Source of the DNA: Arcobacter sp.
GTDB taxonomy: Bacteria > Campylobacterota > Campylobacteria > Campylobacterales > Arcobacteraceae
Reading direction: 5' to 3'
Assembly: GCA_020048055.1 (NCBI GenBank)
Contig: JAIFNA010000012.1
Location: forward strand, 41,444 to 105,443
Length of the DNA: 64,000 bases
Shown piece by piece: positions 54,489 to 63,450 of this stretch; position 1 is the stretch's first letter, and every line of letters starts with the position of its first letter. The notes below the pieces were generated by a model. It was not told the origin of the DNA. It was given only the letters and a program-made list of their open reading frames with translations, and did not search any database. The position numbers and the translations under genes are program-made.

Positions 54489-55385
54489 TTATTTGATAGT
54501 CATAAGATACGATAAAACTGTATCTATAAATGCATCGTGTTTTCTCTCTTTTAAATATGCTATATAAAGTGTTCTTTTCATGGTAAGTTTCGGTAATCTT
54601 GCTATAAAAAGTTTTTTATCCTCCTCATACTCTTTTAAAGCTCTATATGAAGCTACTGAGGTTGTTGGTGTATCTGTTTTTGATGCATGCAGAACAGTTT
54701 GTAATATTGCTGTTAGAGATGATGATTGAGTTATTATATTAAATGTATCACAATCGTGAAATCCAGCAATCTCAAGGTATTCTTTAAATAGTTTTCTAGT
54801 ATGACTTTCATTATCCCTACAAACCCATTTATAAGATTGTAAATCTTCATTTTTAACTCTTTTTGGCAGTGGTTGATTTGAGAAAATTACAATCTCATCT
54901 TCCATCCAATCTCTATAAATAATCCCATCTTCAAAAATTGGTGATTCAATAAGTGCCATATCTGCTTTTTTATCAATTAGATTGGCTATGCATTCGTGAC
55001 TCAATGATACATTCACAGTTACTTCGTTATCGATTGTTTGTTTTATTTCGTTTAATACTGTTGGTAAAATATAATCCCCTATAACCTTTGATGTTGAGAA
55101 GATAAAATTTATGTCTTTGTTGATAATTCCAAGCAATTGTTGCTCAGCTGCAACGATTGATTTTTGTAATTTTTGAGCGATTAAAAATAGTTTTTCGCCT
55201 TCCTTGGTTAGTCTAATCCCATTTTTTTTTCTATCTAGTACTCTCGTTTCAAGATAATCTTCAATATATCTCATTTGCTGAGTAACGGCTGGTTGAGAGA
55301 TGCCAAGTTTGGCTGATGCTCTTGAAAATGACTTCTCTTTAACAACAGTTAAAAAAGTATTTAGTTTAGTGAAATCTGATAACAT
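54489..55385 (-). CDS. LysR family transcriptional regulator
   Basis: A 298-residue regulator. The N-terminal winged helix starts LNTFLTVVKEKSFSRASAKL and contains ISQPAVTQQMRYIEDYL (about residues 33-49); the C-terminal half is the substrate-binding domain. The ATG at 55385 has GAGG eight bases upstream; the frame extends to 55427 but without a good start. The inducer and targets are unknown. It is divergent from uvrD, with a palindrome in the shared gap. Confidence 0.9.
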   Translation of the reverse strand: MLSDFTKLNTFLTVVKEKSFSRASAKLGISQPAVTQQMRYIEDYLETRVLDRKKNGIRLTKEGEKLFLIAQKLQKSIVAAEQQLLGIINKDINFIFSTSKVIGDYILPTVLNEIKQTIDNEVTVNVSLSHECIANLIDKKADMALIESPIFEDGIIYRDWMEDEIVIFSNQPLPKRVKNEDLQSYKWVCRDNESHTRKLFKEYLEIAGFHDCDTFNIITQSSSLTAILQTVLHASKTDTPTTSVASYRALKEYEEDKKLFIARLPKLTMKRTLYIAYLKERKHDAFIDTVLSYLMTIK

Positions 55386-55406
55386 AAGTATAACCTCTAT
55401 AAAAAA

Positions 55407-55420
55407 ATGATAATTATCAT
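55407..55420. promoter_or_regulatory. Fur-box-like palindrome upstream of the LysR gene
   Basis: ATGATAATTATCAT is a perfect 14-base palindrome that matches the central part of Fur boxes (built from GATAAT units). It is 22 bases before the LysR ATG and so lies where an operator would act. Being so AT-rich, a random origin is also possible. Confidence 0.4.
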
Positions 55421-55493
55421 AACACAAATTTATATAAAAATGGTTAAAAATGGTGCATTTGTGGTCAAAATTATAAATTTATATTAATTAAGT

Positions 55494-55499
55494 TATAAT
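55494..55499 (+). promoter_or_regulatory. -10 box for the uvrD-like gene
   Basis: TATAAT about 40 bases before the helicase ATG, with no -35, as is usual here. Confidence 0.5.
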
Positions 55500-55538
55500 A
55501 AAGAGAGTAAATAAAATCATCAAATTAAAGGACAAGTT

Positions 55539-57575
55539 ATGCTTTCATCTTTAAATGTTGCACAAAAATCTGCAGCTGAGCATATCGACGGACCACTTTT
55601 AATCTTAGCAGGAGCAGGAAGTGGTAAAACAAAAACAATCACAACAAGACTAGCATATCTTATCTCTTTGGGGATTGACCCAGCATCAATTTTAACACTA
55701 ACATTTACAAATAAAGCAGCAACTGAGATGAGAAACAGAGCTTATGATTTGATTGATAATATCACTTACCCTCCATTACTTTGTACTTTTCATAAGTTTG
55801 GACTTTTATTTTTAAAGTTTCATATTTCAAAATTGGGAAGAAAGAATAATTTTGTGATTATTGATAGCGATGATAGAAAAAAAATTTTAAAAATGATAGA
55901 TAAAGATACAACAACATCTATCCTTTCAAGTGAAATATCAAAATTTAAAAATCTTATGATGAGCCCAAGCGATGTAAAAAAAACATCAGAAGATAAATTG
56001 TATGCAAAAATTGCTCAAGTTTATGAGCAATACGAAGCTTATTTGGAAAAAAATAATCTTGTTGATTTTGATGATTTACTACTTCTAACATATAAAATTT
56101 TAGATGAACATAAAGATGTTGCAGATGAAACTAGCAACAGATACAAGTATATTATGGTTGATGAGTATCAAGACACAAATGAACTTCAATATAAACTATT
56201 ACAAAAACTTTGTACAATACACAACAATCTTTGTGTGGTTGGTGATGATGATCAAAGTATTTATGGTTGGAGAGGCGCAAATGTTAAAAATATACTCAAT
56301 TTTAGTTCACTTTTTGAAGGGACTAAAGTTGTAAAACTTGAGGAGAATTACCGTTCAACCTCAAAAATCTTAGAGCACGCAAACTCACTCATTGAGCACA
56401 ATCGTGATAGATTGGGTAAAAAACTAAAATCAACTAGAGGTGCTGGGGAAGATATTAAGTTTTATGAATCAAACGATGAAAATGAAGAAACAAGAAAAAT
56501 AGCAGATGATGTAAAAAAACTTCTAAATAGTGGAGTTGATGCTGGCGAGATTGCTATTTTATACCGAGTTAATGCGCTCAGTCGTGCTTTAGAAGAGGGG
56601 TTTAATAGAGCTAGAATTAACTATAAATTAGTTGGTGGTATGAAATTTTACGAAAGAGCTGAAATTAAAGATTTGATAGCTTATTTTAGAGTTATTACAA
56701 ATAAAAATGATAACTTTTCACTTAAAAGAATTATCAATAAACCAAAAAGAGGAATCGGTCCAACCACAATTGATAAGCTTGAAGTTGAAGCGATTGCTAT
56801 GAAAAAATCTGTTTTTAATCTTATTGAAGAGCTTGAGAACAACGAATTAGCTAAATTTGTTGGAAAAAAGAATGCTATGACTTTGAAAGTTTTTATGGCT
56901 TCAATAAAAGATTTGCAAGAGGTTTTGCAAACTTCAAGAATGAGGTTTATAGATCTTTTTGATGAAACTTTTGATTTTAAAGAGTTTTATCAAAACCAAC
57001 CAGAAAGTAGTGACAGGATAGCAAATATTGATGAATTTTATGGATATTTACGAGATTTCTTGCTTCAAAATCTTGATTCAAACTTGGAAGATTTTTTAAA
57101 TGACATTTCACTAAAAAGTGATCAAGATGCTCTTACTGATGGAGCTGTATCTATGATGAGTATACACGCATCTAAAGGGCTGGAATATGAGTATATTTTT
57201 ATTATTGGACTCGAGGAGGGATTTTTTCCACTTGTGGGTGAAGGTAGTGATTTAGAAGAGGAGAGACGACTTGGATATGTATCTTTTACAAGAGCAAAAG
57301 ATAAATTAACCCTAAGCTCAGTTCAAAGTAGATTTTATAAAGGGAGAAGAACTCAATTAGCAAAAAGTAGGTTTTTGAGTGAAAGCGGTGTTATTGAGGG
57401 TAGTTTTAGCATTGAAAAAACAAATGCATTTAAAAAAGATGACATTGTAAAACATAAAATTTTTGGGATGGGTAGGGTTCTTAGTGTTCAAAAAGTTGGT
57501 AAAGATTTAAAATTAAATATCAATTTTGGTGGCTCAAGGAGAGATATTTTGTCATCATTTGTGGAGAAAATTTGA
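55539..57575 (+). CDS. UvrD/Rep-type ATP-dependent DNA helicase
   Basis: A 678-residue SF1 helicase. It has GPLLILAGAGSGKTKT (motif I, about 18-33), TFTNKAATEM (Ia), VDEYQDTNELQ (II), GDDDQSIYGWRGA (III), VKLEENYRST (IV), SIHASKGLEYEYIF (V) and VSFTRAKDKL (VI). The family includes UvrD, Rep and PcrA, which unwind DNA in repair and replication restart; I cannot pick which from sequence alone. Its stop overlaps the truB start. Confidence 0.95.
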   Translation: MLSSLNVAQKSAAEHIDGPLLILAGAGSGKTKTITTRLAYLISLGIDPASILTLTFTNKAATEMRNRAYDLIDNITYPPLLCTFHKFGLLFLKFHISKLGRKNNFVIIDSDDRKKILKMIDKDTTTSILSSEISKFKNLMMSPSDVKKTSEDKLYAKIAQVYEQYEAYLEKNNLVDFDDLLLLTYKILDEHKDVADETSNRYKYIMVDEYQDTNELQYKLLQKLCTIHNNLCVVGDDDQSIYGWRGANVKNILNFSSLFEGTKVVKLEENYRSTSKILEHANSLIEHNRDRLGKKLKSTRGAGEDIKFYESNDENEETRKIADDVKKLLNSGVDAGEIAILYRVNALSRALEEGFNRARINYKLVGGMKFYERAEIKDLIAYFRVITNKNDNFSLKRIINKPKRGIGPTTIDKLEVEAIAMKKSVFNLIEELENNELAKFVGKKNAMTLKVFMASIKDLQEVLQTSRMRFIDLFDETFDFKEFYQNQPESSDRIANIDEFYGYLRDFLLQNLDSNLEDFLNDISLKSDQDALTDGAVSMMSIHASKGLEYEYIFIIGLEEGFFPLVGEGSDLEEERRLGYVSFTRAKDKLTLSSVQSRFYKGRRTQLAKSRFLSESGVIEGSFSIEKTNAFKKDDIVKHKIFGMGRVLSVQKVGKDLKLNINFGGSRRDILSSFVEKI

Positions 57576-58411
57576 ATAGACTTTTTGTTGTAAAAAAACC
57601 TGTAAATATTAGTAGTAATTTTTATCTAAGTAGAATAAAACGAAAATACAAGGAGAAAGTAGCAGGCTTTAGTGGGACACTTGATCCTTTTGCTTGTGGT
57701 TGCTTGATTGTCGCTTTTGGAAAATTTCCTCAGCTTTTTAGATTTCTAAAAAAAGCCCCAAAAACTTATAGGGCAACAATTTGGTTGGATGTAAAAAGTT
57801 CTAGTTTTGATATTGAAAATATAGATAGTACGCTTGTGGATAATAATCTATTTGATGAAAATTATTTAAAGAGCGAGTTAGAAAAATTGGTAGGGACTTT
57901 AGAGTATTTACCGCCAAAATATAGTGCTAAAAATATAGATGGAAAACGAGCTTATGAGATGGCAAGAGATGGTGTTTCATTTACTATGAAATCTATCACT
58001 TCAACCATTTATAGTGTTGATTTTATAAATTACAACCATCCATTTATAAGTTTTGATATCAAAGTAAGTGAAGGAAGTTATATAAGAAGTATCGCTCAAG
58101 AGTTTTTAGCTCGTATTGGAAGAGTTGGAACTTTGTCTTATCTTGAAAGATTAAATGAGGGTAATTTTGTTTTTCAAAGTGAAATAGCTTTAAATCCAAT
58201 CGAATATATAGATTTACCAAAAAACAATTACACTGGAACTAAAGAGTGGTTTATTTTGGGTAAAAAACTTAGTATCGAATATTTTGAAATAAAAATTGAT
58301 GGGAAATACTTGATAGTTTTTGATGATTTTTTCTCGATTATCAAAATTGTAGAGAATGAGCCAAAATATGTTTTAAATAGAGTTTATTTTGAATTCCATG
58401 GGGAGATTTAG
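57572..58411 (+). CDS. truB: tRNA pseudouridine(55) synthase
   Basis: A 279-residue pseudouridine synthase. The catalytic Asp is in GFSGTLDPFACGCLIVAFG (about 33-51), and KYSAKNIDGKRAYEMAR and SEGSYIRSIAQEF are also typical. The TTG start at 57572 has GGAG five bases before it and overlaps the helicase stop; no ATG is near. It modifies U55 in the T-loop of tRNA. Confidence 0.94.
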   Translation: MNRLFVVKKPVNISSNFYLSRIKRKYKEKVAGFSGTLDPFACGCLIVAFGKFPQLFRFLKKAPKTYRATIWLDVKSSSFDIENIDSTLVDNNLFDENYLKSELEKLVGTLEYLPPKYSAKNIDGKRAYEMARDGVSFTMKSITSTIYSVDFINYNHPFISFDIKVSEGSYIRSIAQEFLARIGRVGTLSYLERLNEGNFVFQSEIALNPIEYIDLPKNNYTGTKEWFILGKKLSIEYFEIKIDGKYLIVFDDFFSIIKIVENEPKYVLNRVYFEFHGEI

Positions 58412-59179
58412 GTGGAGAAAAAATCTTACGCAAAAGTAAATATTTTCTTAAAAATTGTTGGAAAAAGGGGAGATTATCACCTTATTGCCTCTAGGTTTGC
58501 TACTGTCTATAACCTTTTTGATGTTATAAAATTTCAATCAGGGAAGTTTGGTGAGTTTACACTTGAGGGTGATTTTGGTTGCGAAACCACTAAAAACACA
58601 ATTTATAAAGCTTATTTGAATATGGTTGAAGTTTCATCAAAAGTTGAATTTTTTTTTAAATCACATAAAGTTGTAGTTGATAAAAGAATCCCAGAATTTG
58701 CAGGGCTTGGCGGTGGAAGTAGTAATGCTGCTACATTTATCCTTATGGTAAATGAATTTTGCAACCTAAACTTATCTAAAAATGAGATGAGCAATGTTGC
58801 TTCTAAAATCGGAGCCGATGTCCCATTTTTTATCTATCAATGCAGCAGCGCAAATGTGAGTGGAATCGGTGAAGTGGTTGAGCCTTTTGAAGAGGAGATT
58901 TTAGATATTCAAACTTTTACACCTAATATAAAGTGTGATACGGGAGCTATTTTTAGAGAATTTCGGGAAAACTTTTATAAAGAGTGTTCGCGCGATGAAG
59001 TTTTGAGATTGTTTACTAAAAATAGTAAAGATATATTCAAAACTCTTGATATAGGTGATGCAAATGATTTGTATTTTCCTGCTTCTAAAGTTTATCCATC
59101 CCTAAAAGAGTTTGAAAACAATAGGTGTTTTAGTGGAAGCGGAAGTAGTTTTTTTGAGATAATTTGTGAAAAAAAGTAG
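58412..59179 (+). CDS. ispE: 4-diphosphocytidyl-2-C-methyl-D-erythritol kinase
   Basis: A 255-residue GHMP kinase of the MEP isoprenoid pathway. It starts with GTG directly after the truB stop (GGGAG upstream). The N-terminal YAKVNIFLKI, the ATP loop PEFAGLGGGSSNAATF (about 94-109) and the C-terminal FSGSGSSFFEI are as in IspE. Isoprenoids are needed for menaquinone and the undecaprenyl carrier. Confidence 0.94.
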   Translation: MEKKSYAKVNIFLKIVGKRGDYHLIASRFATVYNLFDVIKFQSGKFGEFTLEGDFGCETTKNTIYKAYLNMVEVSSKVEFFFKSHKVVVDKRIPEFAGLGGGSSNAATFILMVNEFCNLNLSKNEMSNVASKIGADVPFFIYQCSSANVSGIGEVVEPFEEEILDIQTFTPNIKCDTGAIFREFRENFYKECSRDEVLRLFTKNSKDIFKTLDIGDANDLYFPASKVYPSLKEFENNRCFSGSGSSFFEIICEKK

Positions 59180-59185
59180 GGATTG

Positions 59186-59662
59186 ATGGCTAAGAAAAAA
59201 GAGAATAATCAAAGAGAATTTGTAAATCGAAAAGTATTTCATGATTATGAAGTGAGTGATGTGATTGAATCTGGGATAGTTTTAGCAGGAAGTGAAGTTA
59301 AAGCGATAAGAGCAGGGAGATTAAATCTTAGAGATAGTTTTGTAAGGATTATAAAAAATGAAATTTTCGTCCTTAATATGCATATTTCCCATTTGGATAC
59401 GGCACACACAGCTTATCGTCCAGATGAAAGTCGTCCTAGAAAACTTTTAATTCACAGAAAACAAATTAATAAAATGTTTCAAAAAGTAGCCAAAGAAGGG
59501 TACACAATAGTTGTAACAAAGCTTTATTTTGATGATAAAAACTTTGTCAAGTTAAATATTGGAATTGGTGCTGGGAAAAAACTTCACGATAAAAGAGATG
59601 CTCTTAAAGAGAAAGATTTAAAAAGGGAGAGTGATAGAGCTAAAAAAGAGTGGAGTAGATAA
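59186..59662 (+). CDS. smpB: SsrA-binding protein SmpB
   Basis: A 158-residue protein that brings tmRNA to stalled ribosomes. The core has [20 protein letters not shown] split here to residues about 16-37, [18 protein letters not shown], and a basic C-terminal tail ([18 protein letters not shown]) that enters the decoding site. The ATG at 59186 with AGG upstream is used rather than a TTG one codon before. The tmRNA gene is not in the window. Confidence 0.96.
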   Translation: MAKKKENNQREFVNRKVFHDYEVSDVIESGIVLAGSEVKAIRAGRLNLRDSFVRIIKNEIFVLNMHISHLDTAHTAYRPDESRPRKLLIHRKQINKMFQKVAKEGYTIVVTKLYFDDKNFVKLNIGIGAGKKLHDKRDALKEKDLKRESDRAKKEWSR

Positions 59663-59742
59663 AATTTTATTGCAAAATGACATCTTTTCAAATTAAATAA
59701 GATTTTAGCGATAAAATATTTAAGATAAACAAGGAGCTAAAA

Positions 59743-62064
59743 ATGGCAAATGAAAGTATAACTGATGATCTCATAAGAGATTTTTTTCAAACAAATAATT
59801 TGTATGAAGAGAATAAAGTAATTATTGAAAAACAATCAACAAAAACAAAGAAAATTGATAAACTTTTAATTAACGCTTCAAAAAACGGTGCGGGTAAGGG
59901 ATACCCAGATTTTATTATTCAGTATAAAGAAAATCCAAATTTTATAATAGTAATTGAATCGAAAGCTGATACAAGAAAACATCAGTCAGATAGCCTTGAT
60001 AAATATAAAGATTATGCAGTCGATGGTGTGTTATTATATAGCTCTTTTTTGTCCAAAGAATATGATGTATTAGCAATAGCCGTAAGTGGAGAAGGTAAAG
60101 AGCAGTTAAAGGTTTCTCATTTTTTACAATTAAAAAACACTAAAGAAGCACATGATATTTTTAAAGATGATAAATTGTTAAATTTGTCAGATTATGAAAA
60201 AGGTTACCAAACAGATGAAAGAAAATTTACTCAGGATTTTCAGGAATTATTAAAATACTCAAAAACATTAAATGATAAATTACACACTTTAAAAGTAAAA
60301 GAAAGTGAAAGGAGTTTGCTAATTAGTGGTACTTTAATAGCTTTAACTGATAAAGCATTTTGTACATCTTATAAATTAAAGAATCCAAAATCTTTGGCTA
60401 AATCTTTAATTGTAACACTAGAAGAAAAATTAATGAATGTTCAAAATGAACATATAAAAGATATTATTTCGTCATATACTTTTATAACTACACATACGAT
60501 TTTATCAACTCAAGAAAACGAATTACGAGATATTATTGACGAAATTGATGAAAAAATTAATAACTTTATAAAAACATATAAATACTTTGATACATTAGGA
60601 CAATTTTATATTGAATTTTTAAGATATGCAAATAACGATAAAGGTTTAGGGATAGTATTAACTCCACCACATATTACTGAATTGTTTTGTGAGATTGCAA
60701 ATATAAATAAAGATAGCATCGTTTTAGATACATGTACAGGAACGGGAGGGTTTTTAATAACAGCAATGAGACAAATGATTATTGATGCTGGTGGAAATGA
60801 AAAAAAAGAATTAGCAATCAAATCAGAACAACTTGTAGGTATTGAAATACAACATGATATTTTTTCGCTCGTTTGTTCAAATATGTATATTCACGGTGAT
60901 GGAAGAAGTAATTTGTTAAAAGGTGGATGCTTTGATGAAATTGTCAAGCAAGAGGTGGCTAGTTATAAACCCAATGTGGGTTTTTTAAATCCTCCATATA
61001 AGTCAAATAAAGATGATATAGAAGAGTTGGAATTTATTTTAAATAATTTAGAACAGTTAGAAAAAGGTTCTTTGTGCGTTGCGATTGTTCCAATGAGATG
61101 TGCAATGTATAATAAAGGTGTGGGGCTAGAACTTAAATCTAAGTTGTTAAAAAATCATACACTAGAAGCAGTGTTTTCAATGCCAGATGAATTATTTCAT
61201 AATTCAAATGTAGCTGTAGTTACAGCAATAATGGTATTTAGAGCAAAAGAAAAACACCCAATTAATTATAAAACATATTTTGGATATTGGAAAGATGACG
61301 GATTTATTAAAATTAAAAATATTGGTAGAACAGATTTTTATAATAAATGGGAAATGACAAAAACATATTGGCTTGAAAATTATAGAAATAAGGATGAGCA
61401 TATAGGACATAGTGTAAAAAAATCAGTTACTCCCAAAGATGAGTGGTGTAGCGAGGCGTATATTGATACAGATTATAGTATTTTGTCAAACGGAGATTTT
61501 ATAAAAAACATAAAACAATATCTTACATATCTTTTTAATAGGTCAAATAATGTATCGTTAAGTATTAAATCCAAAGATAATAATACGATAGAATTAAATA
61601 CTAAAAATTGGAAAAACTTTAAATATACAGATATTTTTAAAATTATTAAAGGTAAAAGATTAACTAAAAAAGACCAAAGTAATGGTAATTATCCTTATGT
61701 TAGTTCGTCATCACTTAATAATGGAATAGACAACATAATTGGTAATGGTTATACAGATGAGAATTGTTTAACTTTTGCTTGTTATGGTTCAATAGGAGAG
61801 GTATTTTATCAAGATGAACAAGTTTGGGTATCTGATAATGCAAATGTATTTTATTTGAAGGATCGAGAATTAAATCCATACATTGCTTTATTTTTGGTTA
61901 CCTTGCTTCGATTGGAACAATTTAGATTTTCTTATGGAATGACAGGTAAAAAAGAACGTTTGGAAACTTTTGAGATTAAGCTCCCGACAGATAATGAGGG
62001 TAATCCTGATTGGAATTTTATGGAAACTTATATCAAGTCTTTGCCATATTCAAATAATTTATAA
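59743..62064 (+). CDS. One-polypeptide restriction-modification enzyme (nuclease-methylase-specificity fusion)
   Basis: A 773-residue fusion. The N-terminus has a PD-(D/E)xK nuclease core: GYPDFIIQ (Asp56) and IVIESKAD (Glu72, Lys74). A helical linker follows to about 280. An HsdM-like N6-adenine methylase comes next with TPPHITELF, SAM motif VLDTCTGTGGFL (about 327-338) and catalytic NPPY (416-419). The C-terminal part (from about 630, FKYTDIFKIIKGKRLTKKDQ) is a single HsdS-like target-recognition domain. This is the layout of type IIG enzymes, which cut beside an asymmetric site and methylate one strand. It sits alone between smpB and bioA, with its own SD (AAGGAG), and looks like an acquired insert in housekeeping genes. 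Confidence 0.88.
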   Translation: MANESITDDLIRDFFQTNNLYEENKVIIEKQSTKTKKIDKLLINASKNGAGKGYPDFIIQYKENPNFIIVIESKADTRKHQSDSLDKYKDYAVDGVLLYSSFLSKEYDVLAIAVSGEGKEQLKVSHFLQLKNTKEAHDIFKDDKLLNLSDYEKGYQTDERKFTQDFQELLKYSKTLNDKLHTLKVKESERSLLISGTLIALTDKAFCTSYKLKNPKSLAKSLIVTLEEKLMNVQNEHIKDIISSYTFITTHTILSTQENELRDIIDEIDEKINNFIKTYKYFDTLGQFYIEFLRYANNDKGLGIVLTPPHITELFCEIANINKDSIVLDTCTGTGGFLITAMRQMIIDAGGNEKKELAIKSEQLVGIEIQHDIFSLVCSNMYIHGDGRSNLLKGGCFDEIVKQEVASYKPNVGFLNPPYKSNKDDIEELEFILNNLEQLEKGSLCVAIVPMRCAMYNKGVGLELKSKLLKNHTLEAVFSMPDELFHNSNVAVVTAIMVFRAKEKHPINYKTYFGYWKDDGFIKIKNIGRTDFYNKWEMTKTYWLENYRNKDEHIGHSVKKSVTPKDEWCSEAYIDTDYSILSNGDFIKNIKQYLTYLFNRSNNVSLSIKSKDNNTIELNTKNWKNFKYTDIFKIIKGKRLTKKDQSNGNYPYVSSSSLNNGIDNIIGNGYTDENCLTFACYGSIGEVFYQDEQVWVSDNANVFYLKDRELNPYIALFLVTLLRLEQFRFSYGMTGKKERLETFEIKLPTDNEGNPDWNFMETYIKSLPYSNNL

Positions 62065-62073
62065 AACTAACAT

Positions 62074-63378
62074 ATGACAAATGAAAATCTAAAAAATGAA
62101 GATTTAAAATATATTTTTCATCCGTGTACTCAGATGAAAGACCATGAGAGATTGCCACTTATTCCAATTAAAAAAGGCTATGGAGTTTATTTGGAAGATT
62201 TTGATGGAAACAAATATATCGATGCGATAAGTTCGTGGTGGGTCAATACTCTAGGGCATGGCAATAAATTTATTAACGATAAAATTAAAGCTCAACTTGA
62301 TACTTTAGAGCATGTTTTATTAGCTGGATTTACCCATGAACCAGCTATAAAACTGGCAAAAAAATTGGTTGAACTAACTCCAGATGGATTGAATAAAGTT
62401 TTTTTTGCTGATAATGGTAGTAGTGGGATTGAGGTGGCTTTGAAGATGGCATTTCATTATTACGCCAATCTTGGTGAGAAACGGGAGTATTTTGTATCTT
62501 TGAGTGGTTCATATCACGGGGAAACAATTGGTGCTCTTAGTGTTAGTGATATGGGGCTTTATAAAGATGTGTATAACCCTATTTTGATTAAAACTTTACG
62601 GGCAAAGTCACCAAAAAACCAAACCATAAAGGAAGCAAATGATGCTTTAGAGGATATGGAAAAGTTATTGCAAAATAACAAAAACAATATCATTTCAGTA
62701 ATTGTAGAGCCACTAGTACAATGTGCTGGAAATATGAATATGTACCACAAATCTTATCTTTATGGGCTAGAAAAACTTTGTAAAAAGTATGATGTTTTAC
62801 TAATCGCCGATGAAGTAGCTGTTGGTTTTGGCAGAACTGGTAAGCTTTTTGCTTGTGAAGAAGCTGAAATAACTCCAGATTTTATGGTGCTTAGTAAAGG
62901 TTTAACGGCTGGATATTTACCACTTAGTGTTGTGATGCTTAGCGATAAAATCTATGATGTGTTTTATTGCCCGTACGATATAAATGGTGTTAAATCATTT
63001 TTGCATTCCCATAGTTACACCGGTAATCCACTCTCGGTTACAGCGTCATTAGCTGGGATAGAGTTTTTAGAAAAAGAAAATATTTTGTCTAAAAATAAAG
63101 AAACAATAGCGTTTATAAAAGAGCAATCAAAAAGATTAGAGAATCTAAAATTTGTCTCAAACATAAGACAGCAAGGGATGATTTTTGCTTTTGATATTGT
63201 TGGATTTAAAAGCGAAGATAGGGTTGGATTGAAATTTTATGAGTATGCTTTAAAGTGTGGTGTGCTACTTCGTCCTTTAGGGAATGTAGTGTATTTTATG
63301 CCACCATATGTGATAAAAAAAGATGAAATAATACAAGTCTTTGATTGTATAGTTGGAGGTATTTTGGAGCTTAAGTAA
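62074..63378 (+). CDS. bioA: Adenosylmethionine--8-amino-7-oxononanoate transaminase
   Basis: A 434-residue PLP aminotransferase of biotin synthesis. It begins with the family motif FHPCTQMKDHERLPLIPI, then ISSWWVNTLGHGNKFI, FADNGSSGIEVALKMAFHY, the DEVAVGFGRTG segment, and the PLP Lys in LSKGLTAGYLPLSVVM. It starts ten bases after the restriction-modification gene. No other bio gene is in the window. Confidence 0.95.
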   Translation: MTNENLKNEDLKYIFHPCTQMKDHERLPLIPIKKGYGVYLEDFDGNKYIDAISSWWVNTLGHGNKFINDKIKAQLDTLEHVLLAGFTHEPAIKLAKKLVELTPDGLNKVFFADNGSSGIEVALKMAFHYYANLGEKREYFVSLSGSYHGETIGALSVSDMGLYKDVYNPILIKTLRAKSPKNQTIKEANDALEDMEKLLQNNKNNIISVIVEPLVQCAGNMNMYHKSYLYGLEKLCKKYDVLLIADEVAVGFGRTGKLFACEEAEITPDFMVLSKGLTAGYLPLSVVMLSDKIYDVFYCPYDINGVKSFLHSHSYTGNPLSVTASLAGIEFLEKENILSKNKETIAFIKEQSKRLENLKFVSNIRQQGMIFAFDIVGFKSEDRVGLKFYEYALKCGVLLRPLGNVVYFMPPYVIKKDEIIQVFDCIVGGILELK

Positions 63379-63403
63379 GTTGTGAAGTATTCTAAAATTA
63401 TTT

Positions 63404-63425
63404 TAGCGGGATAAATACCCCGCTA
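63404..63425. terminator. Stem-loop between bioA and the chemoreceptor gene
   Basis: TAGCGGG pairs with CCCGCTA around an eight-base loop in the gap between converging genes. The stem is GC-rich for this DNA, but the following T runs are short, so terminator strength is uncertain. Confidence 0.6.
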
Positions 63426-63450
63426 TTTAAATGGTTTTCAATTCAAAATA

